Source: Myxococcales bacterium
GTDB taxonomy: Bacteria > Myxococcota_A > Polyangia > Polyangiales > Houyiibacteriaceae
NCBI GenBank assembly: GCA_029862185.1
Contig: JAOTXX010000004.1
Span: 1 to 64,000, forward strand
Reading direction: 5' to 3'
Length of the DNA stretch: 64,000 bases
Both the position numbers and the translations under genes were made by a program. Numbering within the stretch: position 1 is the stretch's first letter; each line of letters begins with the position of its first letter. The notes beneath the pieces were generated by a model. The model saw only the letters and a program-made list of their open reading frames with translations. It made no database searches and was not told the DNA's origin. Positions 32,916 through 40,999 of the stretch are shown in pieces.

Positions 32916-33337
32916 GGTTTAATTACACCGCCCGCCCACCCCCACCCGTAGTCCTCCCTGGCGCGGCATTCGCTTTGCTTTGCCTTGCCGGCGCATTCGC
33001 GCCGGGCTTCGCCCTTTGGGCTCGCGCTGCCGCCAGCTGTCTTGTGGGGGTGTTCTGATGCCGCTCTCTTACACAACTGGATATGAATGGAGGGGCGCGG
33101 ACAAAGGCGCGATGTGGGGCGGAGTCGACGTCCGAAGTGCCAATCTGCAAGACAGCAGCCAACCCAGATTGGCGCGCCGGTCGAGGCGAGGCTTGCCTGG
33201 TCCCCGCCCTCAAGTCCGACCGACCAGATTTGCAAGCCGAGCCGTTCGATGGAGCCCTGCGTCGCGCCTTTGTCCGCGCCCCGCTATGAAGCCGCGCCAG
33301 GGAGGATTACGGGTGGGCGGGCGGTGTAACAAAAACC
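32916..33337. mobile_element. Non-autonomous element with ~50-bp terminal inverted repeats
   Basis: The left end (32916-32967, GGTTTAATTACACCGCC...CTGGCGCGGC) is inverted at the right end (33291-33337, GCCGCGCCAG...GGCGGTGTAAC) with a small deletion and few mismatches. The internal 320 bp has no convincing gene. The same body, in opposite orientation, recurs at 54995-55400. The body includes GGCGCATTCGCGCC-type hairpins and GGAGTCGACGTC. Each terminal repeat carries a G-rich run. It fills the 570-bp gap between prs and the cytochrome c gene. Confidence 0.7.
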
Positions 33338-33353
33338 GACGCTGACACCTACC

Positions 33354-33755
33354 CTACTCGCCCCGCCCCACGAGCGTCCTCACATGCGCAACCAGCTCCC
33401 CGATCTGCTCGGGCGTCAGCAAGTCCCCAAACGCCGGCATCATCGGTGGATTGCCGCGGGTGATGAGTTGGGCGATCCTTGCGTCGTCGATGCCTTCTTG
33501 CCAGGCCGCGCTCGCGAAGCTCAGCTTGACCTGAGGGCCGCCGCGCCCGTCGGTGCCGTGACAGCGCGCGCAGTTGCGCTGCCACAAGAGCTCGCCGACC
33601 GTGAGGTCGGGGCGTTCTTGCTGCGGCACGCGATTGCGATCGACCAGATTGTCCGGCACGTGCGCGTGGTCCTCGGGGGTCCAGACGCGAAGGTTTTCTG
33701 GTTCGCTCGAACAGGCCGCCACAAACAGGCAGGCCACCATAATCCTGATCAACAC
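33354..33755 (-). CDS. Lipoprotein cytochrome c
   Basis: This 133-aa predicted lipoprotein (lipobox VAAC) has one class I c-type haem site CARCHGTDGRGG and a distal Met candidate in PPMMPAFGDLLT. It would carry electrons in the periplasm or outer face of the inner membrane. The GTG start has GGGG upstream. It lies 15 nt after moaA on the same strand, probably by operon rearrangement, since no function links the two. Confidence 0.85.
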   Translation of the reverse strand: MLIRIMVACLFVAACSSEPENLRVWTPEDHAHVPDNLVDRNRVPQQERPDLTVGELLWQRNCARCHGTDGRGGPQVKLSFASAAWQEGIDDARIAQLITRGNPPMMPAFGDLLTPEQIGELVAHVRTLVGRGE

Positions 33756-33770
33756 GGAACCCCCCGTAGC

Positions 33771-34844
33771 CTATCCGCCGATGAGGCTCATCCCGACGCG
33801 TTCGTGCTCGTGCTCTTCGGGCTCTAAAAAATGATGACCGCGGTCCTTGCCGGTGAGCGACCAGACCATCGCCCAGGCGAGGTCGATGTCGCTGCCGCCG
33901 GCGCGCATGATGTTGCGCAGGCTAATCGCCCGACGCGAGGCCAGGCAGGCACGAATGTCGCCCCGGGCCGTGACCCGGACGCGATTGCAGGTGTCGCAGA
34001 ACTCATTGCTGATGGGCGTGATGAAGCCCACCCGATGACCGGAGCCGTCGGCTGCGGTCATGTAACGCGCGGGCCCCTGGCCTTCAATTCCCTGCGGAGC
34101 CTCTTGCGATACGCATTCTCCGAGGACTTCGAGGACATCGGCGGCGTTCATTCGCATGTCTTGCGGAAGCTTGGCGCCCTCCCCGAGCGGCATGAGCTCG
34201 ATGAAACGCGGCGCAACGCCGAGCGACCAGGCAAAATCGACGATCCGTTGGAGCTCGTCGTCATTGCGGCCCCGAAGCGGCACGGTGTTGAGCTTCACGT
34301 CGAGCCCGACGTCGATGGCAGCGTGAATGCCGGCCAGCACTCGCCCCAGGTCGCCACCCCGGGTGAGCTCGGCAAACCTGGCGGCGTCCAGCGTATCGAT
34401 CGACACGTTGACACCGAATAGCCCCGCATCGCGCAGCGGCCGCGCCAGCTCGGAGAGCCGGGTCGCGTTCGTCGTCATCACGAGTTGTTCGACGTCGGTG
34501 CGCCGATGCACCAGCTCCACCAGCCGAACGATATCTTTTCGCACCAAGGGCTCCCCGCCGGTAAATCGCACCCGCCGAATGCCCGCCAGCGCAAAGACCG
34601 ACACCAGCCGCGCCGCTTCTTCGAACGTCAGCAGGTCGCGCCGAATCGCATGCTCATCCTCCCCGCTCGGGGGCATGCAGTAGACGCATGCAAGATCGCA
34701 GCGGTCGGTCACGCTCAGGCGCAGATAGGTGTACCGCCGCCCACGCGAGTCGCGCAGAAGCGGGATCGCGTCGAAATCGTCGGGCCGAACGGGCCAGTCT
34801 TCGTAGACTGCCGAGCGACTCTGCACGAGAGGGAGTCGGTGCAC
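33771..34844 (-). CDS. moaA: GTP 3',8-cyclase MoaA
   Basis: This 357-aa radical SAM enzyme starts molybdenum cofactor synthesis by turning GTP into 3',8-cyclo-7,8-dihydro-GTP. The N-terminal cluster motif has Cys49, Cys53 and Cys56 (CDLACVYC). The C-terminal cluster region is CDTCNRVRVTARGDIRACL, and the chain ends in IGG, the conserved di-Gly tail. Length is slightly above the usual 330 because of an N-terminal extension. Other moa genes are not nearby. Confidence 0.95.
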   Translation of the reverse strand: MHRLPLVQSRSAVYEDWPVRPDDFDAIPLLRDSRGRRYTYLRLSVTDRCDLACVYCMPPSGEDEHAIRRDLLTFEEAARLVSVFALAGIRRVRFTGGEPLVRKDIVRLVELVHRRTDVEQLVMTTNATRLSELARPLRDAGLFGVNVSIDTLDAARFAELTRGGDLGRVLAGIHAAIDVGLDVKLNTVPLRGRNDDELQRIVDFAWSLGVAPRFIELMPLGEGAKLPQDMRMNAADVLEVLGECVSQEAPQGIEGQGPARYMTAADGSGHRVGFITPISNEFCDTCNRVRVTARGDIRACLASRRAISLRNIMRAGGSDIDLAWAMVWSLTGKDRGHHFLEPEEHEHERVGMSLIGG

Positions 34845-34893
34845 CGGCTGAGTCTAGGGGCCGGCGCGTTCCGGTCAACGCTCGGACGCGTGC

Positions 34894-34922
34894 TTGACAT
34901 CACCTGAGCAGGGAATCAGGCT
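34894..34922 (+). promoter_or_regulatory. Promoter candidate for fadIJ
   Basis: TTGACA (34894-34899), a 17-bp spacer and CAGGCT (34917-34922) lie 45 nt upstream of fadI. The -35 is perfect and the -10 is weak but similar to the TAGGCT boxes seen elsewhere in the window. The spacer holds a CCTGA...TCAGG dyad. Confidence 0.45.
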
Positions 34923-34934
34923 CACGCCTTCCAC

Positions 34935-34948
34935 TGAATCACGGTTCA
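34935..34948. promoter_or_regulatory. Imperfect dyad upstream of fadI
   Basis: TGAATCACGGTTCA is a dyad with one mismatched pair lying between the candidate -10 and the AGGAG ribosome binding site of fadI. Its TGAA.CACG..TTC outline resembles the TGAAACACGTTCTA operator at 59428. A fatty-acid-responsive repressor is an inference only. Confidence 0.3.
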
Positions 34949-34966
34949 TTTTCAGGAGCTCAGCGC

Positions 34967-36259
34967 ATGGAATCTAACGGAAACCGCGTGGCAATCGTTG
35001 CCGGACTGCGGACGCCCTTCGCGAAACAATGGTCGGCCTACCGCGAGGTCAGCGCACTCGACCTTGCGAACATCGTCGTGGCGGAGCTGCTGCAGCGGCT
35101 CGAGCTCGACCCGACCGAAATCCAGCAGGTCGTTTACGGACAGGTCGTGCCTTCGGTGGAAGCGCCAAACATCGCCCGCGAGATCGTCCTGGCGACGGGC
35201 ATGCCGAAGAGTATCGAGGCCTACAGCGTCTCGAGAGCCTGCGCGACGAGTTATCAGTCGACCGTCAACGTCGCCGAGGCGATCATGGCCGGCGCGATCG
35301 ACACCGGCTTGGCGGGCGGCGCGGACAGCGCGAGCAACGTACCGATAACCGTGTCGAAGCGCCTCGCCGAAGCGCTCATGGCAGCGACCAAGGCGCGGAG
35401 CATCGGTGAGCGAGCTCAGATTTTCGCGGGGTTGCGTCCGCGGGACCTCGTACCGGTGGCTCCGGCCATCGCCGAGTACTCCACCGGACTTTCGATGGGC
35501 GAGAGCGCCGAGAAGATGGCGAAGGAAAACCACATCGCCCGCGAAGCCCAAGACGAGTTCGCGCTTCGAAGCCACACGCTGGCCGCCGCGGCCTGGGAGG
35601 AGGGCAAGTTCGACGCGGAGGTGATGGAGGTCTTCGTACCCAACCGCTTTGATCAGACCATTCGCAAGGACAACCTAGTTCGGGAGGGCGGTACGATCGA
35701 AGACTACGCCAAGCTCAAGCCTGCCTTCGACCGCACACACGGCACCGTCACCGCAGGCACGAGCTCGCCGCTCACCGACGGCGCGAGCGCGCTCCTGCTG
35801 ATGCGTGAAGACAAGGCCAAGGCGCACGGCTTCGATGTCCTCGGCTTCATTCGAAGCTACGCGTTTGCCGCGCTCGACCCGGCCGGCCAGCTTCTGATGG
35901 GTCCCTCCTATGCAACACCCATCGCCCTCGACCGGGCCGGCATCAAGCTGTCCGACCTCGATCTGGTCGATATGCACGAGGCGTTCGCTGCGCAGATCCT
36001 CTCGAACACGCAGGCGTTCGAGTCTAAGGAATGGGCAGAAGAGAACATCGGTCGCTCCGAGAAGATCGGCGACATCGATTGGGACAAGTTCAACGTGACG
36101 GGCGGCTCGATTTCGATCGGCCATCCGTTCGCCGCCACGGGCGCGCGTCAAATCACACAGACCCTCCGCGAGCTCAGGCGGCGGGGCGGCAATCTTGCTC
36201 TTTGCACCGCGTGCGCGGCAGGTGGTTTGGGCGCCGCCATGGTCTTGGAGGCAGAGTAA
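34967..36259 (+). CDS. fadI: 3-ketoacyl-CoA thiolase (FadI-like)
   Basis: This 430-aa beta subunit of the beta-oxidation complex releases acetyl-CoA from 3-ketoacyl-CoA. The nucleophile Cys lies in [10 protein letters not shown], the His motif in [11 protein letters not shown] and the second Cys in [15 protein letters not shown] precedes the ATG. The stop overlaps the fadJ start (TAATG), so the two subunits are translationally coupled. It is divergent from moaA. Confidence 0.93.
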   Translation: MESNGNRVAIVAGLRTPFAKQWSAYREVSALDLANIVVAELLQRLELDPTEIQQVVYGQVVPSVEAPNIAREIVLATGMPKSIEAYSVSRACATSYQSTVNVAEAIMAGAIDTGLAGGADSASNVPITVSKRLAEALMAATKARSIGERAQIFAGLRPRDLVPVAPAIAEYSTGLSMGESAEKMAKENHIAREAQDEFALRSHTLAAAAWEEGKFDAEVMEVFVPNRFDQTIRKDNLVREGGTIEDYAKLKPAFDRTHGTVTAGTSSPLTDGASALLLMREDKAKAHGFDVLGFIRSYAFAALDPAGQLLMGPSYATPIALDRAGIKLSDLDLVDMHEAFAAQILSNTQAFESKEWAEENIGRSEKIGDIDWDKFNVTGGSISIGHPFAATGARQITQTLRELRRRGGNLALCTACAAGGLGAAMVLEAE

Positions 36260-38478
36260 TGGCGAACGAAGGACTCAGCATCGAGAAGCGCGACGACGGC
36301 GTAGCCATCGTTCGCATGGATATCCCGGGCGAAGCGATGAACACGCTCAAGAGTGACTTCATCGACACCTTCACCGAAGCGTTCAGCTCCATCGAGAACG
36401 ACCCGGACATCAAGGCGGTCGTCTTCACGTCCGGCAAGAAAGACAGCTTCATCGCAGGCGCCGATATCACGATGCTCGAAGCCGTGACCAGCGCCGAAGA
36501 AGGCGAGCGGGTCTCCCGCGAGGGCCACAAGGTGATGAACCGGATCGAGAACTGTCCGAAGCCCGTCGTCGCGGCCATCCATGGCGTCGCGCTCGGTGGC
36601 GGCCTCGAAGTCGCCCTGGCCTGTCACGCCCGCGTGGCGACCGACAGCAAGAAGACCCAGCTCGGCCTTCCGGAGGCCCAGCTCGGCCTTCTTCCCGGCG
36701 GGGGCGGAACCCAGCGACTTCCTCGGCAAATCGGAGTGCAGGCTGCGCTCGACATGATGCTGACCGGCAAGAATGTCGACGCGAAGAAGGCGCTCAAGCT
36801 CGGACTGGTCGACGAGGTGGTTCCCCCATCGATCCTTCTCGAAACCGCTGCGGCTCTGGCGCTCTCACGGGTCGGCTATGTTCCCCATCGGGAGAGCTTC
36901 ATCGAGCACCTCCGCGACAAGGACGCCGTGACGGAGTTCGCGCTTTCGAAGAACCCCGTCGGGCGCAAAATCCTTTTCGACCAGGCTCGAAAGCAGTTGC
37001 ACAAGCAAACTCGAGGCAACTACCCCGCCCAAGATTTGATCATCGACATCGTGAAGACCGGCCTCGAAGACGGCTTCGAAGCAGGACTCGCCGCCGAGGC
37101 GCGCGGCTTCGGTCGTCTGCTTACCACACCGGAAGCGGCGAACCTGATGAGCCTATTTTTCGCGACCACCGCGCTGAAGAAAGACTCGGGCGTGGACGAC
37201 CCCGACGTCAAGCCTCGCGAGGTTAAGAGAGTCGGTATGCTGGGAGCCGGACTGATGGGCGCCGGCATCGCCTACGTCACAACCGCGGTCGCCAAGGTTC
37301 CAGTGCGTCTCAAGGACAGGGACGCCGACGGTGTGATGGCAGGCCTTCGCTACATTCGCGGCATCATCGAAGGACGCGTCAAGCGCAAGCGGCTCAGCAA
37401 ACGGCAGGCCGACGCGCTCATGCTGCAGACAACCGGGACGACGGGCTACGAAGGCTTCCAGGACATCGACGTCGTGATCGAGGCGGTTTTCGAGGACCTT
37501 TCGCTCAAAGAGCGAATGGTCCGCGAGGTCGAGGAGGCGGGCCGGGACGACGTGATTTTAGCGTCGAACACGTCCTCGCTACCAATCACGATGATCGCCG
37601 CGGCGAGCAAGCACCCCGAGACCGTCATCGGGATGCACTACTTCTCGCCGGTCCACAAAATGCCGCTGCTCGAGATCATCGTCACCGACAAGACCGCCGA
37701 CTGGGTCACCGCGACCTGCGTCAAGCTCGGAAAGAAACAGGGCAAGCACGTGATTGTCGTGAAGGACGGCGTTGGTTTCTACACGAGCCGAGTGCTCGCG
37801 CCGATGATGAACGAAGCCGCGCATCTGGTCGCCGAAGGTGTTCCCATCGAAAAGATCGACACGGCCATGCTCGACTGGGGCTTTCCGGTCGGCCCGATCA
37901 AGCTGACGGACGAAGTCGGCATCGATGTCGGTGCCAAAGTCGGCAAGATCATGCGCGAGGCTTTCGGCGAGCGCATGGGTGCGCCCGAAGGCATGAAGAA
38001 GTTGATCGACGACGAGCGCTACGGCCGCAAAAACGGCCGCGGATTCTATCTCTACGGCGACAAGAAGAAGGGCGTCGACGAGTCGGTTTACGGGGTGCTG
38101 GGGGTCACGCCCAACAACAAGAGCATCTCGGACGAAGACATCGCCTGGCGTTGCGCGCTACAGTTCGTGAACGAAGCCTGTCGCTGCTTTGGCGACGGCA
38201 TTCTGCGGAGTGCTCGCGACGGTGACATCGGCGCGGTGTTTGGGCTCGGCTTCCCCCCATTCCGAGGCGGCCCCTTCCGTTTCGTCGACCAGGTCGGCGC
38301 AAAGGAAGTTCTCGGGCGCCTGCGCGAGCTGGAAAAGCAGCTCGGCTCTCGGTTCTCGCCCGCACCGGTGCTCGAAGAGATCGCCCGAAGCGGCCAGACC
38401 TTCCATGGTTCAGACCCGGTTCAGCCTGGTCAGTCGCGCGGAAACCGTGCTCAGAGCTCACCCAGGGTTACCGCGTAA
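36259..38478 (+). CDS. fadJ: Multifunctional fatty acid oxidation complex alpha subunit
   Basis: This 739-aa fusion combines enoyl-CoA hydratase (residues 1-190, with GGGLEVALACHARVA and the Glu of LPEAQLGLLPG), a linker, and 3-hydroxyacyl-CoA dehydrogenase (from about 320, with VGMLGAGLMGAGIA for NAD, GMHYFSPVHKMPLLE, and the second HAD domain). It performs hydration and oxidation in beta-oxidation. The ATG at 36259 overlaps the fadI stop. The track start 76 codons upstream lies within fadI and is rejected. Confidence 0.95.
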   Translation: MANEGLSIEKRDDGVAIVRMDIPGEAMNTLKSDFIDTFTEAFSSIENDPDIKAVVFTSGKKDSFIAGADITMLEAVTSAEEGERVSREGHKVMNRIENCPKPVVAAIHGVALGGGLEVALACHARVATDSKKTQLGLPEAQLGLLPGGGGTQRLPRQIGVQAALDMMLTGKNVDAKKALKLGLVDEVVPPSILLETAAALALSRVGYVPHRESFIEHLRDKDAVTEFALSKNPVGRKILFDQARKQLHKQTRGNYPAQDLIIDIVKTGLEDGFEAGLAAEARGFGRLLTTPEAANLMSLFFATTALKKDSGVDDPDVKPREVKRVGMLGAGLMGAGIAYVTTAVAKVPVRLKDRDADGVMAGLRYIRGIIEGRVKRKRLSKRQADALMLQTTGTTGYEGFQDIDVVIEAVFEDLSLKERMVREVEEAGRDDVILASNTSSLPITMIAAASKHPETVIGMHYFSPVHKMPLLEIIVTDKTADWVTATCVKLGKKQGKHVIVVKDGVGFYTSRVLAPMMNEAAHLVAEGVPIEKIDTAMLDWGFPVGPIKLTDEVGIDVGAKVGKIMREAFGERMGAPEGMKKLIDDERYGRKNGRGFYLYGDKKKGVDESVYGVLGVTPNNKSISDEDIAWRCALQFVNEACRCFGDGILRSARDGDIGAVFGLGFPPFRGGPFRFVDQVGAKEVLGRLRELEKQLGSRFSPAPVLEEIARSGQTFHGSDPVQPGQSRGNRAQSSPRVTA

Positions 38479-38580
38479 CAGTGGTTTTTCAAGGGCAATC
38501 GGCTGATTCGCCGAGAACTGGCAACCTCGATTGCACCCAGACCCCGACCTCCTTATCATGGGGCGGGGTCGGGGAAGAGG

Positions 38581-38609
38581 GAACAACGGACGAACGCAAG
38601 GCGTTGTTC
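38581..38609. promoter_or_regulatory. Hairpin in leader of receiver gene
   Basis: GAACAACG (38581-38588) is perfectly inverted at 38602-38609 (CGTTGTTC) with a 13-nt loop. It lies 15 nt before the receiver start and about 100 nt after fadJ. There is no T-run, so it is not a classical terminator. Confidence 0.3.
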
Positions 38610-38623
38610 GATGGCCTGCGGCG

Positions 38624-39085
38624 ATGAGCGACCGAATAACGAAGATGACTAGCGAATCAAGCGCACCTAAGCTGGAAAGCGCGGCAAGGACGATCGCCGA
38701 GAGCCGACCTCGGCATCGGAGCGTGTTGCTCGTCGAAAGCGACCCGGATCTTCAGTGGAGCCTTGCCCGTATGCTGACAGTCGACGGCAATCGCGTCGTG
38801 GGCACCAGCTCCGGCGAGGGCGCTCTCACGGTCATCGAGCAGTGGGACGCGGATCTCGCGCTGGTGGCGTCGGACTTGCCTGGCGCGAGCGGGATCGAGG
38901 TCGCCCGGCGCCTTCGTGAACGCAATCCCGACCTCTTGGTCATTCTGATGTCCGACGAGGTTCCGGGGCCCGTCGTGAGAGAGCGTTCGATCGGCGTGAA
39001 CGCCTACCTCGCGAAGCCCTTTCGCTTCGAATCTCTGCGCGCACTCATCGAATCACTTCAACTTACACCGGCTCCAGCGGAGTAG
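38624..39085 (+). CDS. Orphan response regulator receiver protein
   Basis: This protein of about 153 aa consists of a disordered N-terminus of some 30 residues and a single receiver domain (from SVLLVESDPDLQWS). The acidic pocket (ESDPD), phosphoacceptor Asp in ASDLPGASG, a switch Ser in ILMSDE, and Lys in YLAKPF are present. There is no output domain, so it would signal through protein contacts. No histidine kinase is adjacent. ATG 38624 is the first Met near the domain. Confidence 0.8.
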   Translation: MSDRITKMTSESSAPKLESAARTIAESRPRHRSVLLVESDPDLQWSLARMLTVDGNRVVGTSSGEGALTVIEQWDADLALVASDLPGASGIEVARRLRERNPDLLVILMSDEVPGPVVRERSIGVNAYLAKPFRFESLRALIESLQLTPAPAE

Positions 39086-39087
39086 CC

Positions 39088-39101
39088 CTGCTAGGCTTAC
39101 T
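39088..39101 (+). promoter_or_regulatory. TAGGCT -10-like element just upstream of start
   Basis: CTGCTAGGCTTACT is identical to 9811-9824. It ends 4 nt before the GTG at 39106, with no Shine-Dalgarno sequence between. It suggests leaderless or near-leaderless transcription of the S55 peptidase-like gene. Confidence 0.35.
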
Positions 39102-39105
39102 AGCT

Positions 39106-40992
39106 GTGAGGCGACTGCTCTCCGCGTTGTGTTTCGTATCGAGCGCGTCGCTCGTGTTGGGCTCGTTGCTCTGGGACGCCGCAATCGCCCAATCGAGCCC
39201 GGGCTTCATTCACGTCGACGAGATACGCCCGGGGATGAAAGGCTATGGCCTTTCGGTTTTGCGGGGCACAGAGCCCGAGCGCTTTGACGTCGAGGTCATC
39301 GACGTGCTCCACCAGTTCCGGCCCAACCAGGACCTGATCCTCATCCGGACCCCACATCCGCTCCTCAACCGGGCGCGGGGCGTGGCCGGCATGAGTGGAA
39401 GCCCGATCTACCTCGACGGACGCCTTGCGGGCGCCTACGCGTACGGCTGGAGCTATGGTGTCGACCCGGTGGTTGGGGTAACGCCGATCGCCAACATGCT
39501 CGCCGAGCTCAAACGCCCTGTTCGGCTCGACATGTTCCCAGGCGCCAAGCCGCTCCCAGGTCGCCCCAGCGCCAAGCTCGAGCGGCATCGGCGCTCGAAA
39601 GAACGGCTCGCCGGCTTGCCCCCGTACCGCGGCGAAGACGAGGTGAGCGCGCTTTCCACGCTCCGTGCACTCCACGAGAAGAAGGCCCGCACGAAGGGGC
39701 CGCTGGGCCTTCACCAGGCCAGCACGCCGCTCATGCTCGGCGGTCTCGACGATGCGATCGCCCAAATGATCGCGAAGGAGCTCGAGCCGCTTGGCTTCGT
39801 GGCGACGCAAGCCGGCACCGGGGAAGGCTCGAAACGCGGCCCGATGCAGTTCGAACCGGGAGGATCCGTTGCAATCCAACTTGCCCGGGGCGACATCGCC
39901 ATGACCGCCGTGGGCACGGTCACCTACATCGACAAAGGAGGTCGAACCCTCGCATTCGGGCACCCCATGATGGATGCGGGCGCGAGCGGTCTCCCGACGG
40001 CCACCGCGCGTGTCGTGCACGTGCTGGTGAGCGAGGCCCGTTCTTTCAAGATCGCCGAGGCAGGAAGGCCTCTTGGTGCCTTGGTTCAGGACCGGCAGCC
40101 TGCCATCGTCGTCGACCCGGACATTCAGGCGGCGAGCGTCCCGATACGCGTTAAAATAAACGGGGCCGAGGGTGCCCCGAAGACAGAGTGGCACGTGACG
40201 GTAGCGAGCCACCGTGTCCTCACCCCGAGCATCGTGTTCGCCGTGATCGCCAACGCAGTCAAGTCGACGGCCAGCGACGCAACGGACGTCATCTTTCGGG
40301 CCAAGAGCAAGATCGGCATCGAAGGCCACGGCATCGTGTCACTAGAGGAGCAGGGCTTCTCTCCGATGGGCGCCGCCAGCGCGGCGGTCTTTTCGCAGCT
40401 TCGGATGTTCGGCTTGATGGAAGCGGCGTTTGCCAACCCCTTTGAAATCTCTCGTGTGACGTCGATCGACCTCGAGCTCGATCTCGAGCTCAGCCGCGAC
40501 GTCTTTCAAATCGCCGATGCCTCGGTCGCCTATGACGAGGTCGACCCAGGCGAAGAGGTCACGATTTACGTGAAGCTCCGCCGCGTCGATCAGCCCGACT
40601 CCACCCGCGCAGTCAAGGTCAGGGTCCCGGAGGCTGCAGCAGGCCAGACGATTCGTGTCGCGATCCTCCCCGGCAACAAGGTGGCCGTCGAACAGCCACG
40701 GGCTCGTTCACTCGACGACCTGATCGAACAGGCAAACCGGCGCTATGCGGCGACCTCAGTCGTCGTCGCACTCCAAATGCCGACACGCGGCCTTCGTTTC
40801 GAGGGACATGTGGTCGATTCGCTTCCGGCCTCGGCGCTGAACTCGCTTCAATTCGTAAGCAGCACGGAAGACAGTCGTCCTTTCGTCACGCAATCCCGTA
40901 CGGATATCAACATGCCGCAGGTGGTGGTCGGCGGCACGACCCTGGCCCTCCGCGTCCGTGAGGTCGCGCTCGGCCGGCTTCTCGGTGAGTAA
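39106..40992 (+). CDS. SpoIVB-like (S55) peptidase domain protein, exported
   Basis: This 628-aa protein has a signal peptide and an N-terminal domain with the SpoIVB S55 signature GVAGMSGSPIYLDGRLAGA, including the candidate nucleophile Ser. A later GRTLAFGHPMMDAG holds a His. In Firmicutes SpoIVB is a sporulation signalling protease; other phyla carry homologues of unknown role. The C-terminal half is beta-rich and unrecognised. It starts with GTG right after a TAGGCT box and lies 7 nt upstream of a beta-propeller gene, so the two are probably one operon. Confidence 0.75.
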   Translation: MRRLLSALCFVSSASLVLGSLLWDAAIAQSSPGFIHVDEIRPGMKGYGLSVLRGTEPERFDVEVIDVLHQFRPNQDLILIRTPHPLLNRARGVAGMSGSPIYLDGRLAGAYAYGWSYGVDPVVGVTPIANMLAELKRPVRLDMFPGAKPLPGRPSAKLERHRRSKERLAGLPPYRGEDEVSALSTLRALHEKKARTKGPLGLHQASTPLMLGGLDDAIAQMIAKELEPLGFVATQAGTGEGSKRGPMQFEPGGSVAIQLARGDIAMTAVGTVTYIDKGGRTLAFGHPMMDAGASGLPTATARVVHVLVSEARSFKIAEAGRPLGALVQDRQPAIVVDPDIQAASVPIRVKINGAEGAPKTEWHVTVASHRVLTPSIVFAVIANAVKSTASDATDVIFRAKSKIGIEGHGIVSLEEQGFSPMGAASAAVFSQLRMFGLMEAAFANPFEISRVTSIDLELDLELSRDVFQIADASVAYDEVDPGEEVTIYVKLRRVDQPDSTRAVKVRVPEAAAGQTIRVAILPGNKVAVEQPRARSLDDLIEQANRRYAATSVVVALQMPTRGLRFEGHVVDSLPASALNSLQFVSSTEDSRPFVTQSRTDINMPQVVVGGTTLALRVREVALGRLLGE

Positions 40993-40999
40993 CGAAACG

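Noticed and set aside
33083-33289. Short ORFs inside the inverted-repeat elements (also 54952-55257)
   Set aside because: The peptides look alike between copies only because the DNA repeats are related. They have no start signals and appear in several frames, so I treat the elements as non-coding.
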